Positions 22,420 through 35,919 of a stretch of DNA of 64,000 nucleotides are shown piece by piece (the first letter of the stretch is position 1; every line of letters begins with the position of its first letter). A program made the position numbers and the translations under genes. The notes beneath the pieces are model-generated. The model was given only the letters and a program-made list of their open reading frames with translations, did no database searches and was not told the origin of the DNA. Where the stretch lies: NCBI GenBank assembly GCA_008704415.1, contig VXIS01000024.1, forward strand, positions 124,001 to 188,000, written 5' to 3'. Source of the DNA: Sphaerosporella brunnea (taxonomy: Eukaryota > Ascomycota > Pezizomycetes > Pezizales > Pyronemataceae).

Positions 22420-25103
22420 ATGTCAAAACTTCTCGCTAGCATTGTTGTTGTTGTTAGTGGCTCGCATAAGGGCCACACTCAACGTATGTTTACTTGAAAT
22501 GCCTTTTCGGCTGCCCGGACTTTGATTGATTTTGGACTTCTAGCACAAATTGAACGGCTGGTCAAGAAACATGGCGGCGCTTTTGGAAAAGCTGTTGACG
22601 AGGAGACAACGCATCTGATCAGCAATGCCGTCGATGTTGCTAAAGGGCCTGCTAAAGGTTAGTCTCCGCCCCCCCCTCTAACTGTCCGTGTTTTTTTTTT
22701 TTTGGAATCAATCCGTGGCTGACGCGCATTGGCGATGTTTCAGTCAAGCAGGCCCAGGAAAAAAACATCCACATCGTCACCTACGCTTGGCTCGAGAAGT
22801 CAATCGACAACGGTGTGCTAGAACCCGAGAAGGAGTATGCCATTGACCCTGAGGAAGCGGCTGCTGCTGCTTCGCAGACGATGGCGAATTCCGGTGTGAA
22901 GAGACCTGCTGAGGATGAGGCGGATGATAAGATCGATGCAGCCGAGGAGCCGGAGCCGGCGAGTAAGAAGGCTAAGGCTACTGATGGCACTGCTAGGCCG
23001 AAGAGGAGTGCTGCCAAGCAGGCTAAGGAAGATAGAAAAGAGGAGGAAGAGGAGGACAAGGCTCCTCCTGCTGCAAGGCCTAAGAGGGGGGCTAAGAAGG
23101 CTGTTGCCCCGGTAAAAGATAAAGAAGCAGAGGAGGAGAAGCCCATCGCGAAGACTGCCAAAGGCAGAGGCAGGGCCAAAGCTGCCAAGAACGAGGAAAA
23201 AGACGAGGCGAAAGAGGAAGACGAAGAAAAGGAGGCAGAAGAGGAGAAACCGAAGGCCAAGGCTACCAGGGGTAAGGGGAAGGCCAAAGCTAAGGCTGAG
23301 GAAGAGCCCGAAGAGGAGAAGGAAGAAGAAGTCAAGATGAAGACTGTTGTCAAGAAGGGCAAGGCGCCGGTAGATGAGTGCAGTGGACTTCAAAGTCAGT
23401 ATCCACTTGAAACTTGAGACGATTGATGGCCTATGATGCTGACAGACACAGATTCGCACCATGTTTACGTCGATGAACAAGGTGTTGCTTGGGATGCTAC
23501 GCTGAACCAGACCAATGTTCGCGAATTTCCTTATGGCCTGGATGTAGGAGCTTGGAGCTGACAAATCAACCAGATTGGTGCAAATAACAACAAGTTCTAC
23601 TACATCCAGCTTCTGGAGCGCGATGACAGGAGTCCTAACGGATACGCGACCTTCTGTCACTGGGGCCGCGTGGGAGAGAGGGGCCAGTCCCAGACGAAAG
23701 TCATCGGCGTACCTCTTGCTACCGCCAAGGCCCAGTTTGACAAGCTGATGAAGTCCAAATCGGGCAAATCTTGGGCCCAGAGGAGTGAGGCCTACGGTAT
23801 TCCCGGGAAATACTCTTACCTCGTGAGTTCTACCCTCAGTCCCTTATTCTCCTCGGATTGATTCTGATAATGCTTGCAGGAGCGCAACTATGAAGATGAC
23901 GAGGACGAAGACGACACTATCAAGCCCAAGGACGAAGGCCCCGCACCGGAGCCCGCTAAATCCCAGCTCTCCGAGCCACTCCAGAAGCTGATGCAGTTGA
24001 TTTTCAACACCAACTTCATGCAGCAGTCTATGGCATCTCTTTCCTACGACAGCAAAAAGCTGCCCCTCGGAAAGCTCTCCAAGACCACAATCATGCAAGG
24101 TTACGAAGTGCTGAAGAAGATCGGCGAGGTTATTGCGAACCCCACGACCGCCGCTATAAAGTACGACGAATACGGCAACAATGTGCAGCAAATCCTTGCC
24201 TCCCTGTCGAGCCAGTACTACACAGTCATTCCCCACGACTTTGGCCGCCGGACCCCTCCGAGTATCAACGATGGCCCGAGTCTGAAGAAGGAAACCCAGC
24301 TGGTCGAGGCTTTGGTCGATATGAAGATTTCGTCTGAGATCATCAAGGACAGTGCTACCAACGCTGCTACTGTGAACCCTATCGACAATCAGTACCACTC
24401 GCTGGGTCTCAACTCGGCCGAAGCCATCAACAAGTCCAGTGCCGAATTCACGGCGCTGGAAGCATATGTCAAGAAGACTCACGGCAAGACTCACGGCCTG
24501 AGGCTCCAAGTCGAGGAGATCTTCAAAGTACGGAGATCAGTGGAGGAGGACCGCTGGCAGACTGCCGGCTGGCACCAACTCAAAAACGACAATCGCAAGC
24601 TGCTCTGGCACGGAAGCAGAACCACCAACTTTGGTGGTATCCTCTCCCAAGGTCTTCGTATCGCCCCTCCCGAGGCTCCAGTCAACGGTTACATGTTCGA
24701 CAAAGGTATCTACCTCGCCGACATTGTCTCCAAGTCCGCGAACTACTGCTGCGCCTCCCAGTCCGCTAACACCGGTCTGTTGTTGCTCTGCGAAGCCCAG
24801 CTGGGAGACCCGATGCTGGAGCTTACCAATGCGGCTTATGACGCTGCTACGCGGTGCAAGAACGCCGGAAGTCTGGCTACCAAGGGTATCGGCCGTACGC
24901 AGCCATCGCAGTGGGAAGATGCCGGCAAGGCGCTCGGAAACCCGGAGCTGGAGGGCGTCCTGATGCCGAAGGTCTCTGGCAAGGAGACAGACATCACCAA
25001 GGATGTGAACCCTCCTGGTGCGTATCTGCAATACAACGAGTATATCGTGTACGATATCAGCCAGGTCAAGATCCGGTATCTGTTCAGGTGCAAGTTCAAC
25101 TAG
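22420..25103 (+). CDS. prpA: Poly(ADP-ribose) polymerase, BRCT-WGR-PARP type
   Basis: Nuclear NAD-dependent ADP-ribosyltransferase of the PARP1/2 class, the single PARP of many filamentous fungi, acting in DNA-damage response. Six exons: 22420-22483, 22544-22657, 22744-23394, 23452-23516, 23574-23822 and 23880-25103, 788 aa; three of the introns are each 57 nt. Order: BRCT domain (residues about 1-80, THLISN and YAWLEKSI), a Lys/Glu/Ala linker with nuclear-signal-like clusters (about 90-270), WGR domain (QNSHHVYVDEQG..FCHWGRVGERGQ), helical regulatory domain (KLMQLIF..KLPLGKLS) and catalytic domain. The H-Y-E triad is present: HGSR near 625, GIYLADIVSKSANY and the Glu in YNEYIVYD near 768. 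The zinc fingers of animal PARP1 are absent, as in other fungi. Confidence 0.96.
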
Positions 25104-25463
25104 GTGGATCGGAGATACATGTTTCCTTTGTATTCTTAGCTTGGTTCCCTTTGTCTTGAATATTGATGAGCATCCTTTTGTGGCCATTTTGTTTTGGGGT
25201 TTCTGCTTCTGCCTGCAATTCCTTTTGTCTCCTTGGGCTCATGGCGTGTAACTAGAGTAATGCTCAATACCTTTGATGATTTTATCGTGATCTCTGCATA
25301 CATATTTGTAGGTAATATCACTCGGTCAGGCCTATCTACTAAGTACCCAACAGTTTCTCGAATTGTGGCCGTATGGATTGCCATGTGACAACCTGGCTGT
25401 GTCAACCACGCAAGCGAGCCCACCTTCCACCCCACGCCTGCACCCAACCCACATCACATCACA
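25104..25463. other. Intergenic spacer between PARP and coiled-coil gene
   Basis: 360 bp: 3' UTR of PARP (T-rich) and promoter of the next gene. No ORF supported. Confidence 0.4.
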
Positions 25464-27293
25464 ATGGCCGACTCCGCCGACGAAGCCGCAAAGGCCGAAA
25501 AGCTCGCCGCCGCGAAGAAGCGAGTATGTACTATATTCTCGATGGGAATGGGGATGCGGATGGGTGCTGACTGCGATGGGTGGTGCTAGTTCGAAGAACT
25601 CAAGAAGAAGAAGGGCAAGAAGGCGACGGCAGGGAGTAAGAAAGCCGATGGGGCAGGGTCAGAGAGTGCTAGTAGACCGCAGACACCCGCCCCCGAAGCT
25701 ACACCTGAGTCTCCCGCTCCTGCGCAGGAGGAGCCAGCCAGGGAAGCACCAAAGCCTACGGCAGAGTCTCCCAAGCCTGAACCCGAGCCTGTGGAAGCTG
25801 CTGAAACGTAGGAATACCGTTTGTGCAGAAGAGTTCTGAGCTGACTGTACTGCTGCCATAGAGATGCTACTCCAGCTGAGTTAACGCCCTCCTCACCACC
25901 CGCCGGACACTCCCGCTCCGCGTCGATCCAAGCGCGCCGAACTTCCTCCGCCTCGCACTACCGCCGGCCCTCCATCAATGCCGCCGACCTCCTCCGTCAG
26001 GGAACAAAGTCGCCATTGAGCCCCACCGATGTCCCAGATATCTACCACCGACAAGCCGAAACGATCTCAAAGCTGACAGAAGAGAACGAGAAGCTTATTG
26101 CGGAAGTAGAAAAGCTAAAGCGACTTATTGAGGTAGAAGCGGAGCGGGACAAGCTTCAAGAGCAGTTGGCGGAGGTGCGCGAGGAGCTACGCGGGGCGAA
26201 GGGGAGGATTGATGGCGCAGAGGAGGGAAAGAAGAGGAGTGACGAAGAGATGGAGAAGATGAGATCCGAGCTTGAAGCTTCGAACCGGCAGACTTCTCAC
26301 TTGACCTCGCAGGTCACGGCGAAGGACAAGACGATTGAAGAGCTCAAGATGGCTTCGCAGGGATCGTCGAATACTCAGGACCGCGAAGACCTCAGCGCAA
26401 AGGAAGAACAGATAGAAAACATGTCTATCGACCTGAACAAGCTACGTGGCGAGCTGGAACGCGCACAGAAATCACTGGCCGATGCTCTGGAAACTATCAG
26501 GTCTAAAGAATCTGCGTACGATGCTCTACACCAGGAGTTGACTACGACGCAAACCGAGCTGGTAGCTGCTAACAGCGCTGCCTCGGAGGCGGCCGTGCGC
26601 GCCTCTGGCCTTGAACAGAAGCTGGCCACGGCGCAAGAAGAACTTGAAATCGCCAAAAACGAAGTTAAGGAGAAGGACGCCCAGATTACTGCCCTTGATA
26701 AGGATCACAACACCGTGAAAACTATGTACCGCGATATGGAAGCGAAATTGCAAGAGTCCTCGCGCACGATGGTCGCCAAGGCGCGCGAAGCGCAGGATCT
26801 GGAGGATGCGCTTGCGGAGGAGAAGAAGAAGGCTAGCACGATGGCGGCAGAGAGGGAGGATTTCAAGATCAAGCTTGAGCGCGCTCTCGCCGAGAACAGG
26901 AAGTTGACTGGAGTGACTGCTACGGATGATGATGAAGTCGATGAGCTTGAAGACGCAGAGAGGAAACGGTTGAGGGAGCGCGTGAGGGTGTTAGAAGAGC
27001 AGCTGGCAGCCGCGGAGAAGAAACATCAGCACCCACACCATCCCCCACCACAGACGAGAAACAGGGGAATGAGTTTGCTCTCGGAAGGAAGCTTGTTGAG
27101 TGATGATATGGACTTCGGAGAGATGATGAAAAAGGAGATGGCGCAGGAAGAAGAGAGGAAACGGTTGGAGCAGGAGCGCCTCGAGAGGATCCGGGAAGTC
27201 AAGAAGGGGCTCGAAAAGTGGAAGGGGTGGAGGATGGATCTTACCCTCGTGGGTGGGAGTCCATATGGGTTGGGAGAGATGTTCGAAGTGTAG
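25464..27293 (+). CDS. Long coiled-coil protein (golgin-like)
   Basis: Three exons: 25464-25523, 25590-25807 and 25862-27293, 569 aa; introns of 66 and 54 nt. The start MADSADEAAKAEKLAAAKKR followed by FEELKKKKGKK is a charged helix. Residues about 30-140 are Pro/Ala/Ser-rich and disordered. From about residue 145 to 490 it is an almost unbroken heptad coiled coil (YHRQAETISKLTEENEKLIAEVEKLKRL and onward). A conserved-looking tail follows: GMSLLSEGSLLSDDMDFGEMM, then a Trp pair (EKWKGWRMDLTLVGG). No membrane anchor or GRIP domain was seen. The architecture suits a tethering or scaffold protein; similar fungal proteins are annotated only by their repeats, so function is open. Confidence 0.85.
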
Positions 27294-28085
27294 AAGTGTT
27301 TTCCTTTGACCTCGTCTTCCAGGATAAGCCTGGGTTGCGAGGGAATATAAACTGGTTCACGATCAGAGCGCCAAGGCGTCACCGAGTGATCGGCAGAGCA
27401 CGGTGCCTCGTGGCTTGGACGGATGTCGCTAGCGGGACAGGGATTATTTGTGGTTTCCAGTGTCGTGTCGCGAATCCCGATGCCTACTTTTCACATGACA
27501 GCGATACCTAGTTCGATGGGTCGTCACTTCGTCACTTCACATCAATTTGGCGCTGCTATAACTTCAATCTTACAGTATCTTCTGGCTTTCTTGCAATGTA
27601 GAGATTCACAGTAATTGCTTTGTATGAGTGTTTTTTGTTTTAAAAGACAGCAGCGAGCGGGCGCATGTGCCACCATACCGCATTGGCATCATCTAATAAT
27701 AATAATAATCTCACTCAAACACACCACCACCATCTCCCGTCCTTTTTTTCTACTCTCGCTTGCCTCCTAATCCTTCTCTCCTTTATCTGTGTGTGTGTGT
27801 GATTTTTTTTTTTTTTTTTTTTTTTCCTTCGTTTCTTTTTTGCTTGCCTTTTTGATTTCAAATAGACCATAGACCGACCACACTCATTCCTTCCTGACGG
27901 TGCGCGCGCGACGGATCATCATCCACCTACACCACAAAGTACACACGCGAGGCAGCGCACGAGAAAGCTCTACACACCTTCTACCTAGCTAGCTAGCTAC
28001 CGAGCACAACTCACATCCACGTACGTTCCGCGCACGCACGCAGCATCCGGCCAGCGCTGACGGGGGGGAGGGAGAAGAGGGCAGA
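27294..28085. promoter_or_regulatory. Spacer and leader of the small downstream gene
   Basis: About 790 bp without a supported ORF. It holds a (GT)n stretch near 27791, a 23-base T run (27803-27825) and the tetranucleotide run CTAGCTAGCTAG near 27985. Confidence 0.35.
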
Positions 28086-28493
28086 ATGTCCAGCACCAGC
28101 AGTCTCAAATCGCACTTCAGCAGTCTCGCGCCTGCTCCACTCAGCGCAACGATCACAGACTCGACCGGGCACGTAATTCTCGCATCTTCGGGTTCCGCAG
28201 CAGCATCATCATCATCCTCGTCGCACCAGAGCGCGGCGCTGTCGCAGGCTTTCATTTCCGCGCACGACACGGCGTCAAGGATGGGCCTCGGCGAGCCGCT
28301 TAGGGTCTCGATTGCTACCAGGCACGGCTTGGTCGTCGTGCAGACTGGTGAGGCGGTGCAGGGGGAGATGGTGGTGGGCACGGTTGTGGCCCCTGAGGAG
28401 CGGGAGGCGGAGGCGAGGGTGGCTAGCTGGGGCGTTCATGAGGTTGTTGGTAGGGTAGCGAGGGTTGTGGGCGAGGGGAGGAGGGAGGGTTAG
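28086..28493 (+). CDS. Small protein, possibly Roadblock/LC7-like
   Basis: Single-exon ORF of 135 aa. The pattern is helix (SLKSHFSSLAP), strand-turn-strand (SATITDSTGHVILASSG), a Ser-rich loop, a long helix (AALSQAFISAHDTASRMG) and strands (LRVSIATRHGLVVVQTG, VVGTVVAP), then a helix. This order is that of Roadblock/longin-like subunits such as the late-endosomal Ragulator/EGO small proteins. It is inference from pattern only; no diagnostic motif exists. Strong GC codon bias supports coding. Confidence 0.55.
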   Translation: MSSTSSLKSHFSSLAPAPLSATITDSTGHVILASSGSAAASSSSSSHQSAALSQAFISAHDTASRMGLGEPLRVSIATRHGLVVVQTGEAVQGEMVVGTVVAPEEREAEARVASWGVHEVVGRVARVVGEGRREG

Positions 28494-28540
28494 ATGCTTC
28501 GAATTTTAGCTATTGCCCGGGGGGGATCGCTTTTTATTTT

Positions 28541-28571
<31 letters not shown>

Positions 28572-30065
28572 CGCTTTGGGCGGAGTTTGGGATGTTGTTT
28601 GCCGGAACTGTCATTCGTACTCTGCATTCAGTACTTCATACATAAGGGGGTGGGGGATGGGGATGGGAATGGGGATAGACGTGCCCGGAAAAAGCAAAAA
28701 AGCTGGACTGCTGTATCTTGTTTTTTGTATTGGTTTTTTTGTCATCATCATCGTCATCATCATCATCATCATCTTGCTGGCTGCTGCTGCTGTTGGTTTC
28801 AGTAACAAGAAGTAGGCTATCGATTCAATTATTACTTACTTACCCTCCTGAAGTCTGTTCATTTATCCATTCATTGCTCGGCGGTGCTTAGTACTGCAGT
28901 AGTCCGGCCTGATGGTGTTGGAGAGTATAAGTATACCAAGTTGACGCGCTGTCAGCCAGGCTGTCCCATCATATGTACGAAGCCGCGGTGGTGGCGGTGA
29001 TGACGCAGCGATGAGCTATGTTTCATCGCTGCAGCGGGTTCCTGCAGCTGCAGCTGCAGCTTCAAACTTGGTTGAGCCAGCTATGGAAAACCATAACTGC
29101 GGCACAGCAGCTCACCCAACCCAACAACAACCAACCTCAAGCTTATGGCCGGGGTAACCGCAGCTGCTGTACTCCAGCCAACCCAACACCGACATCTTGG
29201 TTTGGTGCTCCCTCCAGGAGCCCCCCACTGTGCCTCCCATTCTATTCCATCTCCATGGCCCGCCCACCTAGCATTGCCATCGCTGCAAAGCATTGGAGGG
29301 AGGAGTTCGAGTTGGAAGAGCTCAAGAGGATACTTAGTAGGAAGTACCTATTCTACACATCAACAACCGGCGCAAAACTCGTTTGTCTGCAAACAAAAAG
29401 CAGCAAACTCAAACTTTCATTCACATCACATCACGTTCGCCGTGCACAAACAAATTAAAAAAAAAAATCACAACTCGTCAATTTGAACTCCACCGACACC
29501 CCCGTCAGTCTGCGTCTACTCTACTCCTACCATTACCACCCGTGTATCCTCATCACACCATCCCATCACAGCAGTCAGTAAAAACCCGCCGTCCATCCGC
29601 TATAATCCTGATCCTTCCCCCGTATTCACAATCCGAAAAATAGTAAGGAAAAAAAGAGAATCTTGACACAAAAATCTAGGTACAAAAAGAAAGGTAAAAA
29701 AGAGGACCACAAATCATGGGAATCGTTAAACCGCCCCACCCACTGCAGGGTTATACAGCTTTCTGAACGAGAAATCCCCACACCGTACTAGACCTAACCA
29801 GCAGATTCCTATACTTCCCGTCTCTAGCCAGCTCGAGCGGTAAGAGGTGTGGTGTCGCCATCACCCTTCTTCCCACTGTGACAGCTCTCCGAAAGTTCAA
29901 CGCCGTGGAGAGCCAAGAAAAGGCAGAGAAGAAAGGTAGGACACAAATAAAAGGTTGAACCGAACAAAAAAAAAAGAAAACCCCAACACTCAAAACCCAA
30001 GACCCAAACTAAAAACAAGTAAAAAATATGAAATGAAAATAATTTTACTATAGCTGGTGTATTGT
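28494..30065. other. 1.6 kb intergenic stretch
   Basis: No supported ORF. Contains a 29-base T run (28543-28571), ATC triplets at about 28744-28772 and a CAGCTG/GCAGCTGCAG cluster near 29041-29060. Confidence 0.4.
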
Positions 30066-31252
30066 CTAGTACAGCACGAACTTGGCGACACCTCCAGTAA
30101 CCGCTACAGTGCATCCAACAGCATCACCGGTCGAGAACTTGCCGTTCTCGTACCTGCAGTCCTGGCTGCACTGAGCATCGCCGATCGCCTCGATGCGGAT
30201 GTTGAAGTTGGCCGCGTCGCTGTTCAGGTTGTTCTGGGAGATCGAGAGCCAGGTCTTTCCTTCACGGTAACCTGCGCCGACGACGAGAGGCGACCAGTTA
30301 CCGCGACCTCCGTTTGGCGGTCCCCAGACACAGCCGTCCTGCAGGTCGATGCCCGCGTTGTTGACGTAGTACTGCGCCGACGAGGGGTTACCTCGCCAGA
30401 CATACGAGTTGTCAGCCGACGGGACGGTCAGGGTCGTGGTGGTGCCGGGGTCTGCAGACAACGGAACGACCATGTTCTCGGATCCTGAAAACTGTCAGCG
30501 GCGATCAATACCGACAGCAGGGAAGTTCACATACCAGGATAATCGGTGCGGCAGAAAGCAATCATCTTGTCGAGGGTGTTCTCAACCTTGGCTGTACCCT
30601 GACCCGCCTGGCACAGCTTCGTGTAGCTGTCGCGGGTGCGGTACAGCTTTCCGTTCTTGCATAGGAGTCCTCCCCTGCTCTGGCCGTCCAGAGGCTGGTT
30701 CTCAGGCCACTGGGCCTTGCTATAACCCGGTGGACAGGCGTAAGAGCAGAGGGCTCCTTCGGTGCAGACGCCGATATGGTCGTCGTTCGCATTGCCATTC
30801 TGGATACCAGACCAGCCGTCCTTGGTCACCCAGCTTAACGGCATGGCACCGTAGGCGGACGGGAAGGTGGAGCAGTCGAGCTCTCCGTTAGGAAAGTCCG
30901 AGTCGATACCAGTGACGCCCTTGTTAGCGTTTGTGCCAGCGGAGAGATCGTCGGGGATCGTCGGCGAACCTGTAGGGGCCGCAGCGGACGAAGCGAAACT
31001 GAACTCCGAAGCCGATGTGGGAGTCGGCTCGGCCTTGTTCTCTTGAGGGGAGTGAGTCGACGCACTCGGCGTCGGAGTGGGCGCCGCGTAGGGGTTTCCG
31101 TTCTGGTCGACCGTCTTCGTGACCCATGCGGTGTACATATCACGGGGCTTGACGTGAGCACGGCCATGGTGCGAATGCCGATGGGGCTGAGCGGACGTCA
31201 AGGCGGCGAAGCCGGCTAGAGCGATGGTAAAAAGGCCAGCGCTGAACTGCAT
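30066..31252 (-). CDS. Secreted SUN-family cell-wall protein (Sim1/Uth1/Sun4 type)
   Basis: SUN-domain proteins act on cell-wall glucan during septation and growth. Two exons, 31252-30535 and 30484-30066, 378 aa; the 50-nt intron (GTATGT..TTTCAG) joins CRTDYPG to SENMVVPL, a signature join. An N-terminal signal peptide (MQFSAGLFTIALAGFAALTSA) is followed by a His-rich stretch and a Thr/Ser/Pro linker (about residues 50-110). The SUN domain has the Cys pattern CSTFPSAYGAM, VCTEGALCSYACPPGYSKAQWP, GLLCKNGKLYRT, the exon-2 region YVWRGNPSSAQYYVNNAG and a terminal strand-rich lobe with CSQDCRYENGKF. Length is close to the family's usual. Confidence 0.93.
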
Positions 31253-34200
31253 GTTGATGCTAAGGATGTCGACTAGACGGTAGATGAAACGGATTTACTG
31301 AAAGCTAGTAACCGTGATCGTCGTGTGCTGCTGTAAAGGAATGTAGATGGGTAGAACGAGCGCCTTCCCTTTGGGATTGATATCAGCAACTGCGACAATG
31401 GCACACAAACAATGCAATGCAGACGGTGCGGTGAAAAGGAAGAAAAAAGAGAGTGAGGGGGGGGGGGGGGCAGTAGGAGGAGGTTAAGAGGGAAAGACTG
31501 GAATGGGGGGAATGCAGGGTGGGTGAGGTGAGTGAGTGAGGTGAGTGGATCGGAAATGAGAAAAAGTGAAAGGTAACAAGGGACCCATCGGATTGGATGG
31601 CAACCATTCTTCAATGGGAACGAGGTGGGAACGAGGTGCTATCCCATCCTGCAGGTTGCACACACTGTGCATCCCACGGTGGCAGGGGGGGGGGGGGGAC
31701 GGCACGTTGAAGGGGAGATATGGACTGGTGGCAGCCAGCCACAATTGCAACCTGATAGCTCAGGGATCTGGGGGAAAAAAAAAGTACCTTGGTTATGTTG
31801 TTTGCGAAAAACAACAAAAGAGCGTGGTAAACAAGTTGCAGTAAACGAGTGACTGAACTGTTTGTGCCGTGAATGAGGAAGGAGATCAACACATCGATCT
31901 GACCTCCCGCTATATACCCGATTCCCACGGTTATCGGCGACAACGCTCAAAGGTGGAGGTGGCCAGTGGCCAGGGGCAGGCGGGCAGGCGGGCACAGTGG
32001 CTTCTAGTGCGGGGACGGTTGATCTGGACTATTCTCTCAGTTGCCGTCTTCCAGGTTCCAGGGAAAAGAAGGCTCACGGATCTCACGGGCGTTCAATGCG
32101 GCGTGCGTACCTGCCTAGGTACCTAGGTAAGTATGCAACCAACCCCGCCCCCACTCGATAGTTGATTCAAATTGAAGTAATTGAAGTTGGGTTGAGTTGT
32201 GGAGATGTGAAGTTTTGGTGCTCGGTCTGGGCCTGCAGATGTCGTCGCCATCGTGCGTGGATGCTGTACTAGTGCCTTGTCTGGTAACTGCTGAAGTGCC
32301 TGCCAGGATGCAACCCCGGTATCCGATCTCCTGGCGCTTGCTTGGCAGGCACACAGCCACGCGTTCCTGGCCTGTCACCAGCTGGCGGCGGAGGAGGCGG
32401 CGGCGGAGGAAGAACGGAGTATGTTTCCAGTATGTAGCTGGCGAAGAGTTTGCGTTCGCCATCAAATTTCCCAGCCTCAAATTGACCCCGATGGAGTCCT
32501 GGATCCATATGCCATCCAGACGCCCGGCAAGATTAATGTCGGTTAATACCGGTACCTGCATGCAAATGAGCCAGCAACATAACCGGCGGTTTCTTTTGTC
32601 GGCCAGGCTGGATCAGCGCTGGAGCTCGAGTTGGCGCCTGCCACTCTTCGGTACCAGGAAACCAACAGCAAATTGGCGCACAGACTGCGGTGGGAGATGA
32701 TAGGTATGACCACCTCAGTTGCTTTTACGCATCATCATCGTCATCTGCTCAGCCGTGAAGCCGCCAGCCATCAGATACAGGTAGAGCAGCGTGCAGTCCA
32801 GTGGCAAGCGGAAGATGGCTGCTGTTCAACCCACCCTCACCACACAACTCGTTCGATAACAACGTGAAAAAATTGAAAAAATTTGACATTCTTCTTCCGA
32901 CGCAGCCCAAGGCGAGACTTTTGGCACGCAGTAACCAAATGCGGTGCGATCGTCTCCTTTTTCTTGCAGCTCGCTACAGGGACGCTCAGGAACAGCCGTC
33001 GCACCCCCCCCCCCCCCGGCCAGGAACAGGGAGATATATGACCGCCAAGCTCATCCACAAATGACAAAGAGCTCGATTGGAACAGCGACCCGAGGGACTT
33101 TCGCGGCTACATATCATTCGTTCAGGTACATATCTTGCATGCTTAAATACTATGTACATACATGCGAAACGTGCAGCAACCTTTGAAATGGAACCTTCTC
33201 TTTGGCTTCAACGGAATCCTGTGGTGGAATCGATGGCCACGTCGATCCAGTCTGTGCGTTTCGAATCCTTGAGGACCGGCCGCTTTCTGGGAAGTTGGAA
33301 CCGTGCATTGTCCAGTGCTCATCTGCTGCAGGAACGCTCTTTCTTATCTTGCATTGCTGTGGCCGTAGAGCCACCTGAGACAGACCAACATCAACAGACG
33401 TGCGCAGTCGAATCAATCGCGAAGACGCCGGTGCACGCCCCGCACCTATCAAAAAAAAAACCAGCAACTCCAGTTTTTCACCCGTGTGATCGCTCAGATT
33501 CGACTCCCGAGAACAAAGACGCCGGAAACGAAGTTTCGGTTGAAACCGGCCCTTCAACTTTCAAGGCGGCGGTACAACAGTGACGGCAGAAAAATGTCAA
33601 GGATATGTACAAATTCTTCCTTGTAACTATTGCTGTGACTTACGACAAGGCACAGAGCTTACAACCCTACAAGGCGACGGCTAACGCCCAAGCTGCTGCT
33701 CCAAGCATGTCCAAGCACCCGGCATCCGAGCGTAACATCTAGAAGCGGAGAAAATCACCATCATGGCTCCGAAACGAAATCTCTGCCTGATCCATGCCAA
33801 CGCGGTATCACTCAAGGCCTCGCTGGCGAGAGGTGCAGCTGAGTGCATTATCATCGAAGCCTGGAAACTCGATATTGGCTGGATATACATACTTTTCCTC
33901 TAGCCCAGGAACAACATTCCTGTTTCCCACATGCATATGCTCGATATCGGTCTGTCCGTTTGTACAGCTCATCCGGACATACCATTTCCTCGGCCGAGTG
34001 GAAGACTCTTGCATCTCCGGATCGATCCGGTTGGATGGATGGCTGTTTACCACTGTGCAGCGTGGATTCAGCTGAGTTTTCACCGACCCCCAACCTCCAT
34101 CTTCGGACGATCATGATATCATATTCAACATTAACGTTTGACAGCAACCCCAGACGATCTTCCATTAGACGAGACACCCTCCCCCCTACCTCGGCAACAG

Positions 34201-35919
34201 GCGCAAGCTCGAGCGCGCGGGGGATCAGCATTGCTTCCATCTCGCTCGGTGTCACGATCAGCCGGTAAGACAGGCCAAGCGCGCTTATTTTAGTTTGACG
34301 CAACCACACGTGTTGTTTGCCGCCAGAGGAATTGGATGATTGGGAAAGAGCGTTGCGTTCACGTATATAGCAAAGAAAAAAAGAACCTTGATGATCCCTA
34401 TCATCATCGTTCTATTTGAGAGTGCAGCTCATCACGCACAACCGACCCCTCCTCCTAGTCGATAGCGCCGTCAACTTCGAGCGACCCTTCAAGAATCCCA
34501 ACTCCATCAGAAAGCAGAACTCAACAACACACAACACACACACATAGTCGCTGGTCAAAAATAATCGTTTTTTTAGCGCTTTCGGCCATTTCATGGCCAA
34601 ACGTTCACGGCCAGTTGGCGAGAGAGCGGCTTCAAGTTCAGATAAATGGCTTGTTTTCAGCACCCTACCAACAACCACCACAAAATCTATAAATTTATTT
34701 GAGCATTGAGAAATATGGGTAACTGCTCGAATACGGGATTCAGGTGGTCGGCAACCCAGAAAAGCAACTTGGGGTTGCTCAACAAGCTGAGAGGTGGTTT
34801 TGAGGCGTTGTCGCGACACATATCAACACGTCTCCACTCACCGCTTGCGGTCCAGGCGATAGTTTGTAGCTTGCAAGCTTCCAGTTGATTAACCACAAAT
34901 TATATTTTTATATTTGCCACCCGACTCGTCCCACTCCCGCTCCCTCCCGGCGAGATTTCCAAATTGCCGGCAGATCCGGTATACATTGGATGACCCAAAC
35001 CATAGTACATACAAGGCAGCAAATTATGTGTAGGTAGTTCGAGATTTACCGGATGCTGCCGGCGAAATCTACTGGACGCTACTGGTGTCATTAGTCAGGC
35101 TCGTACCCTCCAAACTGAGGGCCAGCGACCATCACTCAGACGAGGTTTTCTACGGAATCATGACGGAAACTCGGGGTCAATGGATCATCCTGCATAAAAA
35201 ATGTCGCGGGGGTTATTGTATACTTATCCCTTCGTCTGGCAGCGAGTGTCTGTTGTTAGCACCACGCACTTCAGTAATGGGTAGTGAATTCGATTGCGCT
35301 GTTTCAACCATATCCTCCTGCTCACCCTTCCTCTCATCCCCCCAAATCTTTCCGGGGCTTCCGCGGACGGACTTTGCTCCCGAATCCAGCGGTGCAAAAG
35401 GTAGGATTCGCTGTTTCTGCTGCTTTCTGGGCGCAAGGAGCTGATATCCTTTCGTGCAGGGAGGCTGTTGAGCTTAGCCTGATAGTATTCAGGAACCCGC
35501 TGTTCGCCGCCCATTGGGCCCTCCCTAGAGTGTAGCTGGAAAGTCGATTTACCAGCGGCGGCACCACATCGCACCTCACGGCGGCGGATAACCGTATTCC
35601 TATATACAAACAGGGCGTTTAAGTTCTTACAACAGCTTGAATCTTTCGGGTGGGCGAATTGCGGCCAAATTGTGCGTTTCCACGATTTGATATCCTCCAG
35701 CCACCGCGTCAATTTTTTGGCTCAAAAGCGCCAGCTACACTCCAGGGGGGATAGTTGCCTACAAGGCGATCAATACAAGACGCTGATTCATGCCACTGGG
35801 GGGGGGGCTTTTTGCCCTCGACATTAAGAGGCAATATGATATCCAGCTGACGAGAAGAAACTATTTAAAGGTTGTGATTGAACATGTGAGCAAGCTTTTG
35901 GTATTGAGGATGCTGCTGT

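Noticed and set aside
22818..23660. 280-codon minus-strand ORF rich in Leu and Phe
   Set aside because: Mirror of the Lys/Glu-rich linker of PARP; apparent membrane helices come from the complement of AAG/GAG codons.
32100..32130. CCTAGGTACCTAGGTA motif as a telomere or recombination signal
   Set aside because: Too short; such motifs are scattered through fungal spacers.
33851..34309. Minus ORF with a fairly coding-like middle
   Set aside because: No recognisable family; both ends run into low-quality sequence. At most a gene relic.
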